Positions 1 through 8,295 of a DNA stretch of 64,000 nucleotides are shown here, piece after piece; position 1 is the stretch's first letter; every line of letters begins with the position of its first letter. The DNA lies in contig CAJXNI010000012.1 of NCBI GenBank assembly GCA_913057235.1, forward strand, positions 1 through 64,000. Reading direction: 5' to 3'. The DNA is from an uncultured Bacteroidota bacterium. Lineage in GTDB: Bacteria > Bacteroidota > Bacteroidia > Flavobacteriales > Schleiferiaceae. The position numbers and the translations under genes were made by a program. The notes under the pieces are model-generated. The model had not been told where the DNA came from. It saw only the letters and a list, made by a program, of their open reading frames with translations, and did no database searches.

Positions 1-711
1 CAGGGTGACTTTGCCAGCTTGTTTTGGAATGGCCAGTGGGTGAACGATGCGCCCAGTTATGAGCCGGGTGCCACGCGCTTGAACTATCAGCCCGCAGTGC
101 CACTGATTAATCTGCCTTACAAGTTTGCCGTAGGCGCTAGCGATTGGTGCGGGAGAAGCACGGCCCCCGGTGCTGCGCATGAAACCATCGCGCTGGGCAT
201 CACTAAAAACGGGAACCGGCTAAACCTCAACTGGACCCCCTACCAAGGCCAAACGGTGCAGCAGTACCGTATTTACAGCCTGGATAGCAGCCGGCAAAAC
301 TTAACGCTCCTGGATTCTGTGAACGCCAATACCCTGCAGCGTAGTTTATCGCTGCAGTCAGCCCAGTACCTGGTGGTAGAAGGGGTGCTAGACACCAGCC
401 TGGTGCCTGCAGATTGGCCTTTTCAAGGGCCGGTGGGTATGAATGAAATCCCCACCTCAGGCATTGGCTTGCCAGACGAAAAGCTGGGTTCATCGCTGGT
501 GCTTTTTCCCAATCCGGCCCAAGCAAAGATCACCGTTAACCGGGATTCAAAAAAAGCCACGGCTTACATTATTGCCAATGCCTTGGGACAAGAGGTACTG
601 GCGGGAACCCTCAAAGGAACCAGCGCTAAAATTGAGGTATCTGTTTTGCCTCCGGGCTGGTACAGTTTGCGTACCGAGTATGGGGCAACCCAAACTTTTT
701 TAAAAGAGTAA
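1..711 (+). CDS. T9SS-secreted protein, C-terminal part (5' truncated by window)
   Basis: The frame is open from the first base, so the true start lies outside the window; about 236 C-terminal residues are present. The last ~75 residues look like a type IX secretion (T9SS) type A sorting domain: a VLFPNPA-type motif, then short beta strands with a LPPGWYSL turn, ending in FLKE just before the stop. The part upstream is beta-rich with no motif I can assign to an enzyme. By family knowledge such proteins cross the outer membrane through T9SS and are cleaved and surface-attached or released. It converges on korB with a gap of 7 bases. The sorting domain is confident; the function of the missing N-terminal part is unknown. 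Confidence 0.8.
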   Translation, partial: QGDFASLFWNGQWVNDAPSYEPGATRLNYQPAVPLINLPYKFAVGASDWCGRSTAPGAAHETIALGITKNGNRLNLNWTPYQGQTVQQYRIYSLDSSRQNLTLLDSVNANTLQRSLSLQSAQYLVVEGVLDTSLVPADWPFQGPVGMNEIPTSGIGLPDEKLGSSLVLFPNPAQAKITVNRDSKKATAYIIANALGQEVLAGTLKGTSAKIEVSVLPPGWYSLRTEYGATQTFLKE

Positions 712-718
712 AGGGGCG

Positions 719-1726
719 CTAGGCTACCGTCCAGGAATTTTTGCCCCGCAACAGCTGATCCAAATCGGGCGCACCCAAAATTTCATGGGCTTTGTCCATT
801 TGGTTTTGGAGAGCTTCATCATAGGTAAAGCGCTTTTCCTGGTAAAGGATGCCCAAGGGGCGTGGCAGGCTTTCGTCAAAAAAGCGACTTAAAATATAGG
901 CCTTGGTAGCATCGCTGCTATCGTGCACCCATAAATCGTTGGGTGAAAAACCTTCGCTCAACTCTACCACCTCGGGCTTTAAGCCATTGAGGCGGATGCC
1001 CTTTTCTCCTTTGGCAAAAATCAGCGGTTCCCCCTCTTTGAGATCCAGAGTGGTGTAAGGTCTTTGCTTTTTATCGGTGAAAGCCTCAAAAGTGCCGTCA
1101 TTAAAAACGTTGCAGTTTTGGTACACCTCCACAAAGCTACTGCCCTGGTGCTGGTGCGACTGCTCCAAAATATGGCGCAGGTGCTGCGGATCGCGGTCCA
1201 GGGTGCGCGCCACAAAAGTGGCATCGGCCCCCAGAGCCAAAGCCAAGGGGTTAAAGGGGTGGTCTAAACTACCCAGCGGACTGCTTTTGGTGTACTTGCC
1301 AAACTCGCTAGTGGGCGAATACTGCCCCTTGGTAAGTCCGTAAATTTCATTGTTAAAAAGCAGCACGTTCAGGTCTACATTTCTACGCAGCAGGTGAATC
1401 AGGTGGTTACCGCCTATGCTCAGACCATCACCATCTCCGGTTATGACCCAAACGCTCAGGTTGGGATTGGTGAGTTTTAAACCGGTGGCCACGGCCGGGG
1501 CGCGCCCGTGAATACTGTGCATGCCGTAGGTGTTCATGTAATACGGGAAGCGCGAGCTGCAACCAATACCCGAAATAAAAACCAGGTCTTCTTTTTTAAT
1601 GCCCAGGGTAGGCACTACTGTTTGCATCTGTTTTAAAATGCTGTAGTCTCCACAACCCGGGCACCATTTCACCTCTTGGTCGCTGCTAAAATCTTTGGCG
1701 GTATAGCTATTCTCTGCGCTACTCAT
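719..1726 (-). CDS. korB: 2-oxoacid:ferredoxin oxidoreductase, beta subunit
   Basis: Thiamine-diphosphate subunit of the enzyme that decarboxylates a 2-oxoacid (most likely 2-oxoglutarate) with CoA and passes electrons to ferredoxin. Visible: WCPGCGD near the N-terminus (Cys22, Cys25), Cys56 in a GIGCSSRFP motif and Cys205 in QNCNVF, the usual four 4Fe-4S ligands of this subunit family; the ThDP motif GDGDGLSIGGNH begins at residue 97. The length (335 aa) is normal. The ATG overlaps the 3' end of korA by 8 bases, so the two are translationally coupled in the operon apbC-nifU-like-korA-korB. Substrate preference (2-oxoglutarate rather than pyruvate) is inferred from subunit layout, not shown by the sequence. 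Confidence 0.93.
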   Translation of the reverse strand: MSSAENSYTAKDFSSDQEVKWCPGCGDYSILKQMQTVVPTLGIKKEDLVFISGIGCSSRFPYYMNTYGMHSIHGRAPAVATGLKLTNPNLSVWVITGDGDGLSIGGNHLIHLLRRNVDLNVLLFNNEIYGLTKGQYSPTSEFGKYTKSSPLGSLDHPFNPLALALGADATFVARTLDRDPQHLRHILEQSHQHQGSSFVEVYQNCNVFNDGTFEAFTDKKQRPYTTLDLKEGEPLIFAKGEKGIRLNGLKPEVVELSEGFSPNDLWVHDSSDATKAYILSRFFDESLPRPLGILYQEKRFTYDEALQNQMDKAHEILGAPDLDQLLRGKNSWTVA

Positions 1727-3554
1727 GCGGCATTAATTCTTTAATCTTAGTCAAAATCTCTTCGGCCAAAAAAGGCTGCCCTTTAATTTTGTCAAAACCC
1801 TGTGCATCTACCAAAAACTGGCTGCGCAGTACGTGCACCAACTGGCCGTTGTTGAGCTCTGGCACCAATACCCTGCGGTAGCCTTTTAGGTAAATTTCCA
1901 AGTCGCTGGGCAGCGGATGCAAATTGCGCAGGTGCAGTTGCCCCACCGCCAAACCGGCAGCGCGGGCCTGGCTTACCGCCACTTTAATGGCGCCTTTGGT
2001 GTTGCCCCAGCCTACCACCAGCACATCGCCTTCAGGTTCACCCTGTTCTAAGGTGGTGGGGGTATAATTTTGGGCTACAGCCGATACTTTGGCCGCGCGC
2101 AACTCTACCATTTTTTGGTGATTATCAGGGTCATAGCTTACGTTGCCGGTGCGGTCTTCTTTTTCCAATCCACCTACGCGATGCTCCAGACCTGGCGTTC
2201 CGGGTAGGGCCCACTGGCGCACACCGGCATGGTTGCGCGCATAGGGCAGGTAGTTTTCATCAGCCGCTTGCATGACTGGTGCGCTAATCTCTGGTAGCGC
2301 CTCCGATTTAGGAAAAGCCCAGGGCTCCGAACCATTGGCCAGGTAACCATCTGAAAGGAGAATAACCGGGGTCATGTGCTCTATCGCCATTTTAGCTGCT
2401 TCCAGGGCTGCATTGAAACAATCGGCAGGGGAGCTGGCCGCAATAACCGGCACGGGGGCCTCTCCGTTACGGCCGTACAAAGCCTGGAATAAATCGCTCT
2501 GCTCGGTTTTGGTGGGCAGACCCGTGCTGGGGCCCCCACGCTGCACGTTCACCACCACCAAGGGCAGTTCCAACATGAGTACTAAACCCAGGCCTTCCGT
2601 TTTTAGCGCCATGCCCGGCCCTGAGGTAGCGGTCACCGCCAAACCTCCGGCAAAAGCCGACCCAATGGCCGCGGTGATGGCGGCAATCTCGTCTTCGGCC
2701 TGAAAGGTTTTTACGCCAAAATTTTTGTGGCGGGCCAGCTCGTGTAAAATATCGGAAGCGGGTGTAATAGGATACCCGGCATAAAATAAGTCCAGCTGGG
2801 CTTTTTGCGCAGCGGCAATTAAACCCAGGGCCAGCGCTTGGTTCCCGGTAATGTTGCGGTACTCGCCTTTGGGCAAGCGCGCTTTTTCTACCCGGTAACG
2901 CTGCAGGGCTTCAATGGTGTCTCCGTAGTTGTAGCCCGCTTTTAAAGAGCGAATGTTGGCCTCCAAAACTTCGGGCTTGCTCTTAAATTTATCCTGGAAA
3001 AACTGCAGGGTATTTTCTAAACTGCGGCTGTACAAAAAGTAGACAAAGCCCAGGGCAAACATGTTACGCGAGCGGTCTTTCTCCCGTGGACTCATCTTTA
3101 AATCCTTCAGCGCCTCACGGTTGAGTTTGGTGATGTCTACCTCGTAAAATTGCAGTTCCTCGGGTTTGTTGTCCAGCGGGTTTTCTTCGTCATCATAACC
3201 GGCCAGGCGCAAATTGCGCTTATCAAAACCGGCCGTGTTGGCAATAACCACCCCCCCGGATTTTAAGTTGGGGATGTTTTTACGATAGGCGGCCGCGTTC
3301 ATGGCCACCAGCACATCAGGCCTGCCCCCGGGGGTGTCAATTTCTACGCTTCCAAAATGAATTTGAAAGCCGCTCACTCCGGCCACGGTGCCTATGGGGG
3401 CGCGTATTTCAGCCGGAAAATCAGGAAAGGTACTGAGGTCGTTTCCCGCTAGGGCGGTGGTATTGGTAAACTGCGAGCCCGCCAGTTGAATACCGTCTCC
3501 GGAGTCACCGGCAAAATGGATGGTAACCTTTTGTAATTCTTTAACGGTGCTCAT
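1719..3554 (-). CDS. korA: 2-oxoacid:ferredoxin oxidoreductase, alpha subunit with fused gamma domain
   Basis: Partner of korB; 611 aa. The N-terminal ~190 residues form the gamma domain (GDSGDGIQLAGSQF near residue 17, then a PDFPAEIRAPIGT segment), fused ahead of the alpha domain, which carries YPITPASDILHEL and the TSGPGMALKTEGLGL and QRGGPSTGLPTKTEQSDL motifs typical of the pyrimidine-binding and CoA-facing region. This gamma-alpha fusion is the common two-subunit KorAB form. The start ATG lies 1 base after the nifU-like stop. The enzyme is cytoplasmic and oxygen-sensitive in many organisms. The operon link to Fe-S carrier proteins fits its need for a cluster in KorB. The window also encodes the NAD-linked 2-oxoglutarate dehydrogenase (sucA/sucB). 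Confidence 0.93.
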   Translation of the reverse strand: MSTVKELQKVTIHFAGDSGDGIQLAGSQFTNTTALAGNDLSTFPDFPAEIRAPIGTVAGVSGFQIHFGSVEIDTPGGRPDVLVAMNAAAYRKNIPNLKSGGVVIANTAGFDKRNLRLAGYDDEENPLDNKPEELQFYEVDITKLNREALKDLKMSPREKDRSRNMFALGFVYFLYSRSLENTLQFFQDKFKSKPEVLEANIRSLKAGYNYGDTIEALQRYRVEKARLPKGEYRNITGNQALALGLIAAAQKAQLDLFYAGYPITPASDILHELARHKNFGVKTFQAEDEIAAITAAIGSAFAGGLAVTATSGPGMALKTEGLGLVLMLELPLVVVNVQRGGPSTGLPTKTEQSDLFQALYGRNGEAPVPVIAASSPADCFNAALEAAKMAIEHMTPVILLSDGYLANGSEPWAFPKSEALPEISAPVMQAADENYLPYARNHAGVRQWALPGTPGLEHRVGGLEKEDRTGNVSYDPDNHQKMVELRAAKVSAVAQNYTPTTLEQGEPEGDVLVVGWGNTKGAIKVAVSQARAAGLAVGQLHLRNLHPLPSDLEIYLKGYRRVLVPELNNGQLVHVLRSQFLVDAQGFDKIKGQPFLAEEILTKIKELMPHE

Positions 3555-3555
3555 A

Positions 3556-3819
3556 TCAGGCTTTTGAGGCCATGCCTACTTCCACTACTTGCTTAACCTC
3601 CGGAGCGTGTTTTTTAATGGTCATTTCCACCCCGCTTTTTAAGGTCATTTGGTTTACGCTGCAGCCAATGCAAGCCCCGTGCAACTGCACCTTCACCGTA
3701 CCGTCCTCTTCCAATTCAATAAAACTGATGTCTCCACCGTCAGACTCTAAAAAGGGTCTGATTTCATTGAGGGCCGTGGCAATTTTAGCGATGGTTGCTT
3801 CTTTATTTTCCAAACTCAT
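3556..3819 (-). CDS. NifU C-terminal-domain Fe-S scaffold/carrier protein
   Basis: An 87-aa stand-alone NifU C-terminal (Nfu-type) domain. The CIGC pair (CxxC) in GACIGCSVNQMTLKSGVE is the site that binds a 4Fe-4S cluster at the dimer interface in this family. N-terminal helices with LNEIRPFLESDGGDI match the conserved LRPxLxxDGGDI region. It sits 3 bases downstream of apbC and 1 base upstream of korA, so it is almost certainly co-transcribed and probably hands clusters to apo-proteins such as KorB (inference). The length is typical of the small Nfu form without an A-type domain. Confidence 0.93.
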   Translation of the reverse strand: MSLENKEATIAKIATALNEIRPFLESDGGDISFIELEEDGTVKVQLHGACIGCSVNQMTLKSGVEMTIKKHAPEVKQVVEVGMASKA

Positions 3820-3822
3820 AAT

Positions 3823-4962
3823 TTACTTTTTAGCCACGGCAGAGCAGCCTGCCATGGTGGTTATGCGGGTAATTTCAGTGGGGGGCAAGGTTTCATTGCG
3901 CTTCATGAGTTGCTCTACCGTGTTGCGGGTTAGCTCTGTAAAGGCTTTAGCCGATGGGGTGTCTTGCTGCAAGGCAGCGGGGTGCCCTACGTCACCGCTT
4001 TCGCGGATGCTCTGCACCAGGGGAATTTCACCCAGAAAAGGCACGTTAAGCTCACGGCTCAGATTTTTCACGCCTTCCTTACCAAAAATGTAATACTTGT
4101 TATCCGGCAGTTCTTCCGGGGTAAAGTAGGCCATGTTCTCTACCAGGCCTAAAACCGGCACGTTGATGTTCTCTACCTTAAACATGCCTACGCCTTTACG
4201 CGCATCGGCCAGAGCCACATTTTGCGGGGTACTCACAATTACCGCTCCGGTAATGGGCACCGCCTGCACCAAGCTCAGGTGAATATCACCCGTGCCCGGA
4301 GGCAAGTCTACAATCATAAAATCCAATTCCCCCCAATGGGCATCACGGATAAGCTGATTCAAAGCCTTGCTGGCCATGGGTCCACGCCATACCACGGCCT
4401 GATTAGCTCCGGCAAAAAAGCCGATGGAAAGCAGCTTTACGCCATAACTTTCTACCGGATCCATTTTGGCTTTGCCATCTACATTAATGCTGCCGGGTTT
4501 CATGTTTTCCACATCAAACATCAAGGGCTGCGAGGGGCCGTAAATATCCGCATCTACCAAGCCTACCTTAAAACCCATTTGGGCCAGGTTTATAGAAAGG
4601 TTGGCGGCTATGGTGCTTTTGCCTACGCCTCCCTTGCCGGAAGCTACGGCAATAATATTTTTCACGCCTGGCAACTCTGCGCCCCTAATCATGTTGGCAC
4701 GCTCTTCAGCCGCTTTGGGCACTTCCAGGTTTACCTTTACTTTAAGTTTGCGGTCTACCTGCTCATGAATGGCCTTGAGCACGTCTACCTCCAGTTTCTT
4801 TTTCACGTGTAAAGCGGGGGACTCGCTGATGACGTCTACCACTACTTCATCGCCAAAAATCTGGATGTTTTTTACGTGACCTGCGTTAATAAGATGGGTG
4901 CCACCTTTGGTAGCTTTTATAGTTTTAAGAGCCTCAACAATAGCCTCTTTTTGTACTGCCAT
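3823..4962 (-). CDS. apbC: Mrp/ApbC-family Fe-S cluster carrier ATPase
   Basis: A 379-aa P-loop NTPase of the Mrp/NBP35 family that loads Fe-S clusters onto target proteins. An N-terminal MIP18/DUF59-type domain (~residues 1-90) is followed by the deviant Walker A GKGGVGKST and the VDADIYGPSQP and DLPPGTGD motifs. The family CxxC is not obvious; only isolated cysteines occur near the C-terminus (AGCSAV). It is the first gene of the operon leading into the nifU-like gene and korAB. The ATG is preceded by a perfect Bacteroidota -7 element 18 bases upstream, which supports this start and makes it the operon head. Confidence 0.92.
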   Translation of the reverse strand: MAVQKEAIVEALKTIKATKGGTHLINAGHVKNIQIFGDEVVVDVISESPALHVKKKLEVDVLKAIHEQVDRKLKVKVNLEVPKAAEERANMIRGAELPGVKNIIAVASGKGGVGKSTIAANLSINLAQMGFKVGLVDADIYGPSQPLMFDVENMKPGSINVDGKAKMDPVESYGVKLLSIGFFAGANQAVVWRGPMASKALNQLIRDAHWGELDFMIVDLPPGTGDIHLSLVQAVPITGAVIVSTPQNVALADARKGVGMFKVENINVPVLGLVENMAYFTPEELPDNKYYIFGKEGVKNLSRELNVPFLGEIPLVQSIRESGDVGHPAALQQDTPSAKAFTELTRNTVEQLMKRNETLPPTEITRITTMAGCSAVAKK

Positions 4963-4980
4963 AATTTAGTTTTTGCCTTG

Positions 4981-4988
4981 CAAAATTA
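4981..4988 (-). promoter_or_regulatory. -7 promoter element for the apbC-korB operon
   Basis: Reads TAATTTTG on the minus strand, a full match to the Bacteroidota consensus TAnnTTTG, with 18 bases between it and the apbC ATG. I saw no clear -33 TTG at good spacing. Confidence 0.6.
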
Positions 4989-5084
4989 GGGCATGCAGTT
5001 TCATTTACCGCATGACTTTAATCATCCTTTAAAGGCCATAAAGGTAGTCTATTTAGATTGATTCTTGGTTGTGGGTGGGGTGGG

Positions 5085-5230
5085 CGGTAGTTGGCAGTCC
5101 ACAGAGCGCAGTCCACAGACTTCCGTCATCGGTCATCCAGCATCCATCTCATTCCATCTTCCGTCTCCCGTTTCCGTCATCCAACAGCAAACATCGGTCA
5201 TCCAGCAACAAACATCCGTCACCCAAACCC
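5085..5230. repeat. Degenerate short tandem repeats in the apbC / histidine kinase intergenic region
   Basis: The region is built from variants of GTCATCC and CAGTCCACAG. The clearest part is two adjacent 21-base units at 5179-5199 and 5200-5220, which differ at three positions, with less perfect copies upstream. The base composition (C/A-rich, few G) differs from the flanking genes. It lies directly upstream of the kinase promoter. Any function is unknown; it may simply be slippage-prone spacer DNA. Confidence 0.65.
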
Positions 5231-5232
5231 CT

Positions 5233-5240
5233 TACCTTTG
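5233..5240 (+). promoter_or_regulatory. -7 promoter element, near-leaderless, for the histidine kinase gene
   Basis: TACCTTTG matches TAnnTTTG exactly and lies only 5 bases before the ATG at 5246. A transcript starting at the usual distance would have essentially no leader. This also argues against any longer N-terminal start. Confidence 0.65.
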
Positions 5241-5245
5241 CCGCC

Positions 5246-6400
5246 ATGGATTTTTACGGTAAAAAAAACCTTTGGAAATTTATACTGCTGGTTTTTGCCA
5301 TTCTCATTGGGGCGGCTACCCTCTTTTATACCGAGAGCTTCTTGAAGCAGTTACGGCAAGAAGAGATTAAAAAAGCCAGCCTGTGGGCCGATGCCATGAA
5401 TAGCCTGCAACAGGCCGACAATGAAGACGAGCTGACCCTTACCTCAAAAATTATAGAGAGCAACACCACCATTCCGGTAATTATTACCGATGAGGAAAAT
5501 ACCATTCTTTTTTCTGCCAACCTGGATGAAAACAGAGCCTCTGACCGGCAATGGCTCCAGGATTTGCTAAAAGACATGCAAGATGAAGGCAATGTGATTG
5601 AGCTTTCCATAGGCCCCGGTGAAAGTCAGTTTTTACACTACCAAAACTCTACCCTACTCACCAAGCTGCGTTTTTACCCCATTGTGTTGCTGGTAGTAAT
5701 TACCCTTTTTATTGGGGTGGCTTACGTGGCGTTTAGTAATTCGCGCAAAGCAGAACAAAACCGCGTTTGGAGTGGGTTGGCCAAAGAAACGGCCCACCAA
5801 ATAGGTACGCCCCTTTCTTCTTTAATGGGCTGGCTGGAAATGCTCAAACTTAAAAATGCCGATGCCAAAATGCTGGCTGAAATGGAAAAAGACATCAATC
5901 GTTTAAACACCATCACCAATCGTTTTAGTAAAATTGGCTCGCAACCGGCCCGCAGCCCTCAGCCCATTGGCGCCATTACCGAAGCAGCGGTAGAGTATCT
6001 TAAAAATAGGAGCCCCAAAAAAGTGCAGGTTGGTTTGAAGAGCCCTGCTCAAGACACTGAGGTTTTATTGAATGTACCCTTGTATGAATGGGTAATTGAA
6101 AACCTCATCCGCAACGCCATAGATGCACTGGAGCAAGAGGGCCATATTGAAGTGGAGGTGAGCCACCAGGAAAAAACGGTGGTGGTAGAAGTAACCGACA
6201 ATGGTAAAGGCATCCCCGCCAATCGGCTCAAAACCATTTTCAGGCCGGGCTACTCTACCAAAAAACGGGGCTGGGGTCTGGGCCTTAGTTTGGCCAAGCG
6301 CATTATTGAAGACTACCACCAAGGCAAAATTGTAGTGGCCGCCTCAGAGCCGCAAATGGGCACCACCTTTAGAATTACCCTCAAGCGCGAAACAAGCTAA
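5246..6400 (+). CDS. Membrane-bound sensor histidine kinase
   Basis: 384 aa from the ATG at 5246; the open frame extends further upstream, but into repeat DNA ahead of the promoter. TM1 is at ~11-28, a ~110-residue extracytoplasmic sensor region follows, and TM2 is at ~144-163. The H-box has His184 in ETAHQIGTPLSSL, a variant form with Gln-Ile-Gly-Thr-Pro after the His. The ATPase domain shows the N-box ENLIRNAIDAL, G1 DNGKGIP and G2 GWGLGLSLA. No response regulator is adjacent, so its partner is elsewhere (orphan kinase). It overlaps the hemW start by one base (TAATG), so the two are probably co-transcribed. The signal sensed is unknown. Confidence 0.88.
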   Translation: MDFYGKKNLWKFILLVFAILIGAATLFYTESFLKQLRQEEIKKASLWADAMNSLQQADNEDELTLTSKIIESNTTIPVIITDEENTILFSANLDENRASDRQWLQDLLKDMQDEGNVIELSIGPGESQFLHYQNSTLLTKLRFYPIVLLVVITLFIGVAYVAFSNSRKAEQNRVWSGLAKETAHQIGTPLSSLMGWLEMLKLKNADAKMLAEMEKDINRLNTITNRFSKIGSQPARSPQPIGAITEAAVEYLKNRSPKKVQVGLKSPAQDTEVLLNVPLYEWVIENLIRNAIDALEQEGHIEVEVSHQEKTVVVEVTDNGKGIPANRLKTIFRPGYSTKKRGWGLGLSLAKRIIEDYHQGKIVVAASEPQMGTTFRITLKRETS

Positions 6401-7527
6401 TGGCCGGCATTTACCTGCACATCCCATTTTGTAAACAGGCCTGCGTGTACTGCAATTTTCACTTTTCTACGCGACTGCAAAATAAAGGCGCCTTGTTAAA
6501 AACCCTAATCCGCGAGGCCCGGCTTCGGCAGGATTTCACGGAGGGAGAGGTGATTGACAGCATCTATTTTGGGGGCGGTACTCCCAGTCTGCTGAGCGCC
6601 TCAGAAATTGAAAGTTTACTGGAGGATCTGCACCAACTCTTCCCGGTATCGGCTGCAGCCGAAATTACCCTGGAAGCCAACCCAGACGATTTAAAACCCG
6701 GCTACCTGCAGGAGCTGGCGCAAACACCTGTAAACCGCCTGAGCATTGGCCTGCAAAGTTTTCGCGAAAGCGACCTCCAGTTTATGAACCGGGCGCATAA
6801 TGCCCAAGAAGCAATGCAGTGCGCAGTGCTGGCCCAGGATGCTGGCTTCTCCAACCTTACGGTAGACCTTATTTACGGCTTACCCGACTACGGGGTAGAC
6901 GAGTGGCAAGGCGCTTTGGCGCGAATCAAAGAATTAGAGGTCCCGCATTTCTCTGCCTACGCCCTTACGGTGGAGCCCAAAACTGCCTTACACCACCAAA
7001 TTGAAAAAGGAAAACGCGCCCCTTTGGATGAAGAGTTGGCCGCCCGGCATTTTGAGACCCTGCAAGAATTTGCCACGCGGGCTGGCTACCGCCATTACGA
7101 GCTCAGCAATTTGGCCCTGCCCGGTTTTGAGGCGGTACACAATTCCAGCTATTGGCAGGGAAAAACCTACCTGGGCCTGGGGCCGGCCGCCCACAGTTTT
7201 AGGCCGGGTGAGCGCCTTTGGAACGTGGCCAACAATACCCTTTACCTACAAGCCTTAGAAAAAAATGAGCTTCCGCTGGAAAGCGAAAAATTAAGCCTGC
7301 GCGACCAGTACAATGAGCGAGTGATGACCGCCCTGCGCCTGGAAGAAGGGCTTTCGCTCAGCCAGGTTGAAAAAGTTTTTGGCAAGCCCTACCGGCTCTA
7401 CGCGGAGCAACAAGCCCAAGCTCTGCTGCAAAAGGGAAGGTTGGTGCAAGAAGAAAATCGTTTGGTCATTCCGCCCGCCTGGCGTTTTCACAGTGATGGA
7501 CTGGCCGCGGAGTTGTTTTGGGTTTAG
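6400..7527 (+). CDS. hemW: Radical SAM haem chaperone HemW (coproporphyrinogen oxidase-like)
   Basis: A 375-aa radical SAM protein. The cluster motif is C11-x3-C15-x2-C18 followed by Asn-Phe; Phe at position 20, where true HemN has a fourth Cys, is the mark of HemW rather than oxygen-independent coproporphyrinogen III oxidase. A GGGTPS SAM-binding motif follows, then the RLSIGLQSF segment typical of the HemN/HemW superfamily and a C-terminal HemN_C domain. By family knowledge it binds haem and delivers it to respiratory proteins. The start ATG overlaps the kinase stop. No porphyrin-pathway gene is nearby. Confidence 0.93.
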   Translation: MAGIYLHIPFCKQACVYCNFHFSTRLQNKGALLKTLIREARLRQDFTEGEVIDSIYFGGGTPSLLSASEIESLLEDLHQLFPVSAAAEITLEANPDDLKPGYLQELAQTPVNRLSIGLQSFRESDLQFMNRAHNAQEAMQCAVLAQDAGFSNLTVDLIYGLPDYGVDEWQGALARIKELEVPHFSAYALTVEPKTALHHQIEKGKRAPLDEELAARHFETLQEFATRAGYRHYELSNLALPGFEAVHNSSYWQGKTYLGLGPAAHSFRPGERLWNVANNTLYLQALEKNELPLESEKLSLRDQYNERVMTALRLEEGLSLSQVEKVFGKPYRLYAEQQAQALLQKGRLVQEENRLVIPPAWRFHSDGLAAELFWV

Positions 7528-7550
7528 AAATTAAGCCGCACTTTTGAAGT

Positions 7551-8282
7551 ATGGAAATTAGTTTTACGCAAGGTCCGCATTCTTTTAAAGTAGACCTAAA
7601 AACCGGGATTGACTGCTCCAGCGTGTATGGCCTGCCCCGTGCTGAGCCGGCCGCCTGGCACTGCAGCCCCGTAAAAGTAGAGCCCGTACAAAATGGAGAC
7701 TGGGTAGGCTCTGTGCAGGCAGGCGCACCCATTAACTTTTACCAGGTACAGCTCAATCCGCATGGCAATGGCACCCACACCGAGTGCGTGGGGCACATTA
7801 GTGCCGAAAAGCAAAGCATCAATGAGGTGTTACCCGGCTTTCAGGGCTTGCTGCGCCTAGTGCGGCTTGCGCCCGATGGACAGAATTGTGTGCGCCTGGC
7901 CGATTTTAAAGCTAAAGTGCAAGAGCTGGTAGAACCCGCCCTGGCCATTGCCGTACCGGCTGATTTCCCTCAGGATTTTAGTGGTACCCACCCACCCTAC
8001 TTTGAACCTGAACTGATGCGCTACCTACGCCAGGCAGGCGTACACCATTTTATCACCAACTTACCCTCAGTAGACCCTGAGGAAGATGACGGTGCCCTGG
8101 CGGCCCACAAAGCTTTTTGGAACTATCCGCAGGAAATGGATCTCAAGCGTACCATCACAGAGCTGGCCCATTTTAAGACTGAATTGAAAGAAGGCCAGTA
8201 CTTTTTGAATTTACAAGTAGCACCCTTGCAAAATGATGCCGCTCCCAGCCGGGTGATGCTGCATGCGCTTAGTACCCCATGA
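7551..8282 (+). CDS. Cyclase-family (kynurenine formamidase-like) metal hydrolase
   Basis: 243 aa. The motif His71-x3-Thr75-His76-x-Glu78-x3-His82 matches the metal-binding HxGTHxDxxxH signature of the cyclase/kynurenine formamidase family (PF04199), with Glu in place of the usual Asp and an insertion between His71 and GTH. A C-terminal stretch with SVDPEEDDGALAAHKAFW resembles the SxD segment of the family. The substrate cannot be told: no kynurenine pathway gene is nearby. It starts 23 bases after hemW. A near-consensus -7 element (CACTTTTG) ends 4 bases before the ATG, so it may also have its own near-leaderless transcript. Confidence 0.78.
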   Translation: MEISFTQGPHSFKVDLKTGIDCSSVYGLPRAEPAAWHCSPVKVEPVQNGDWVGSVQAGAPINFYQVQLNPHGNGTHTECVGHISAEKQSINEVLPGFQGLLRLVRLAPDGQNCVRLADFKAKVQELVEPALAIAVPADFPQDFSGTHPPYFEPELMRYLRQAGVHHFITNLPSVDPEEDDGALAAHKAFWNYPQEMDLKRTITELAHFKTELKEGQYFLNLQVAPLQNDAAPSRVMLHALSTP

Positions 8283-8295
8283 GCGCGGGCGGTGC

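Noticed and set aside
5069-5245. An N-terminal extension of the histidine kinase by 59 codons
   Set aside because: It is Ser/His/Pro-rich repeat DNA ahead of an exact promoter element; the ATG at 5246 begins the natural membrane segment.
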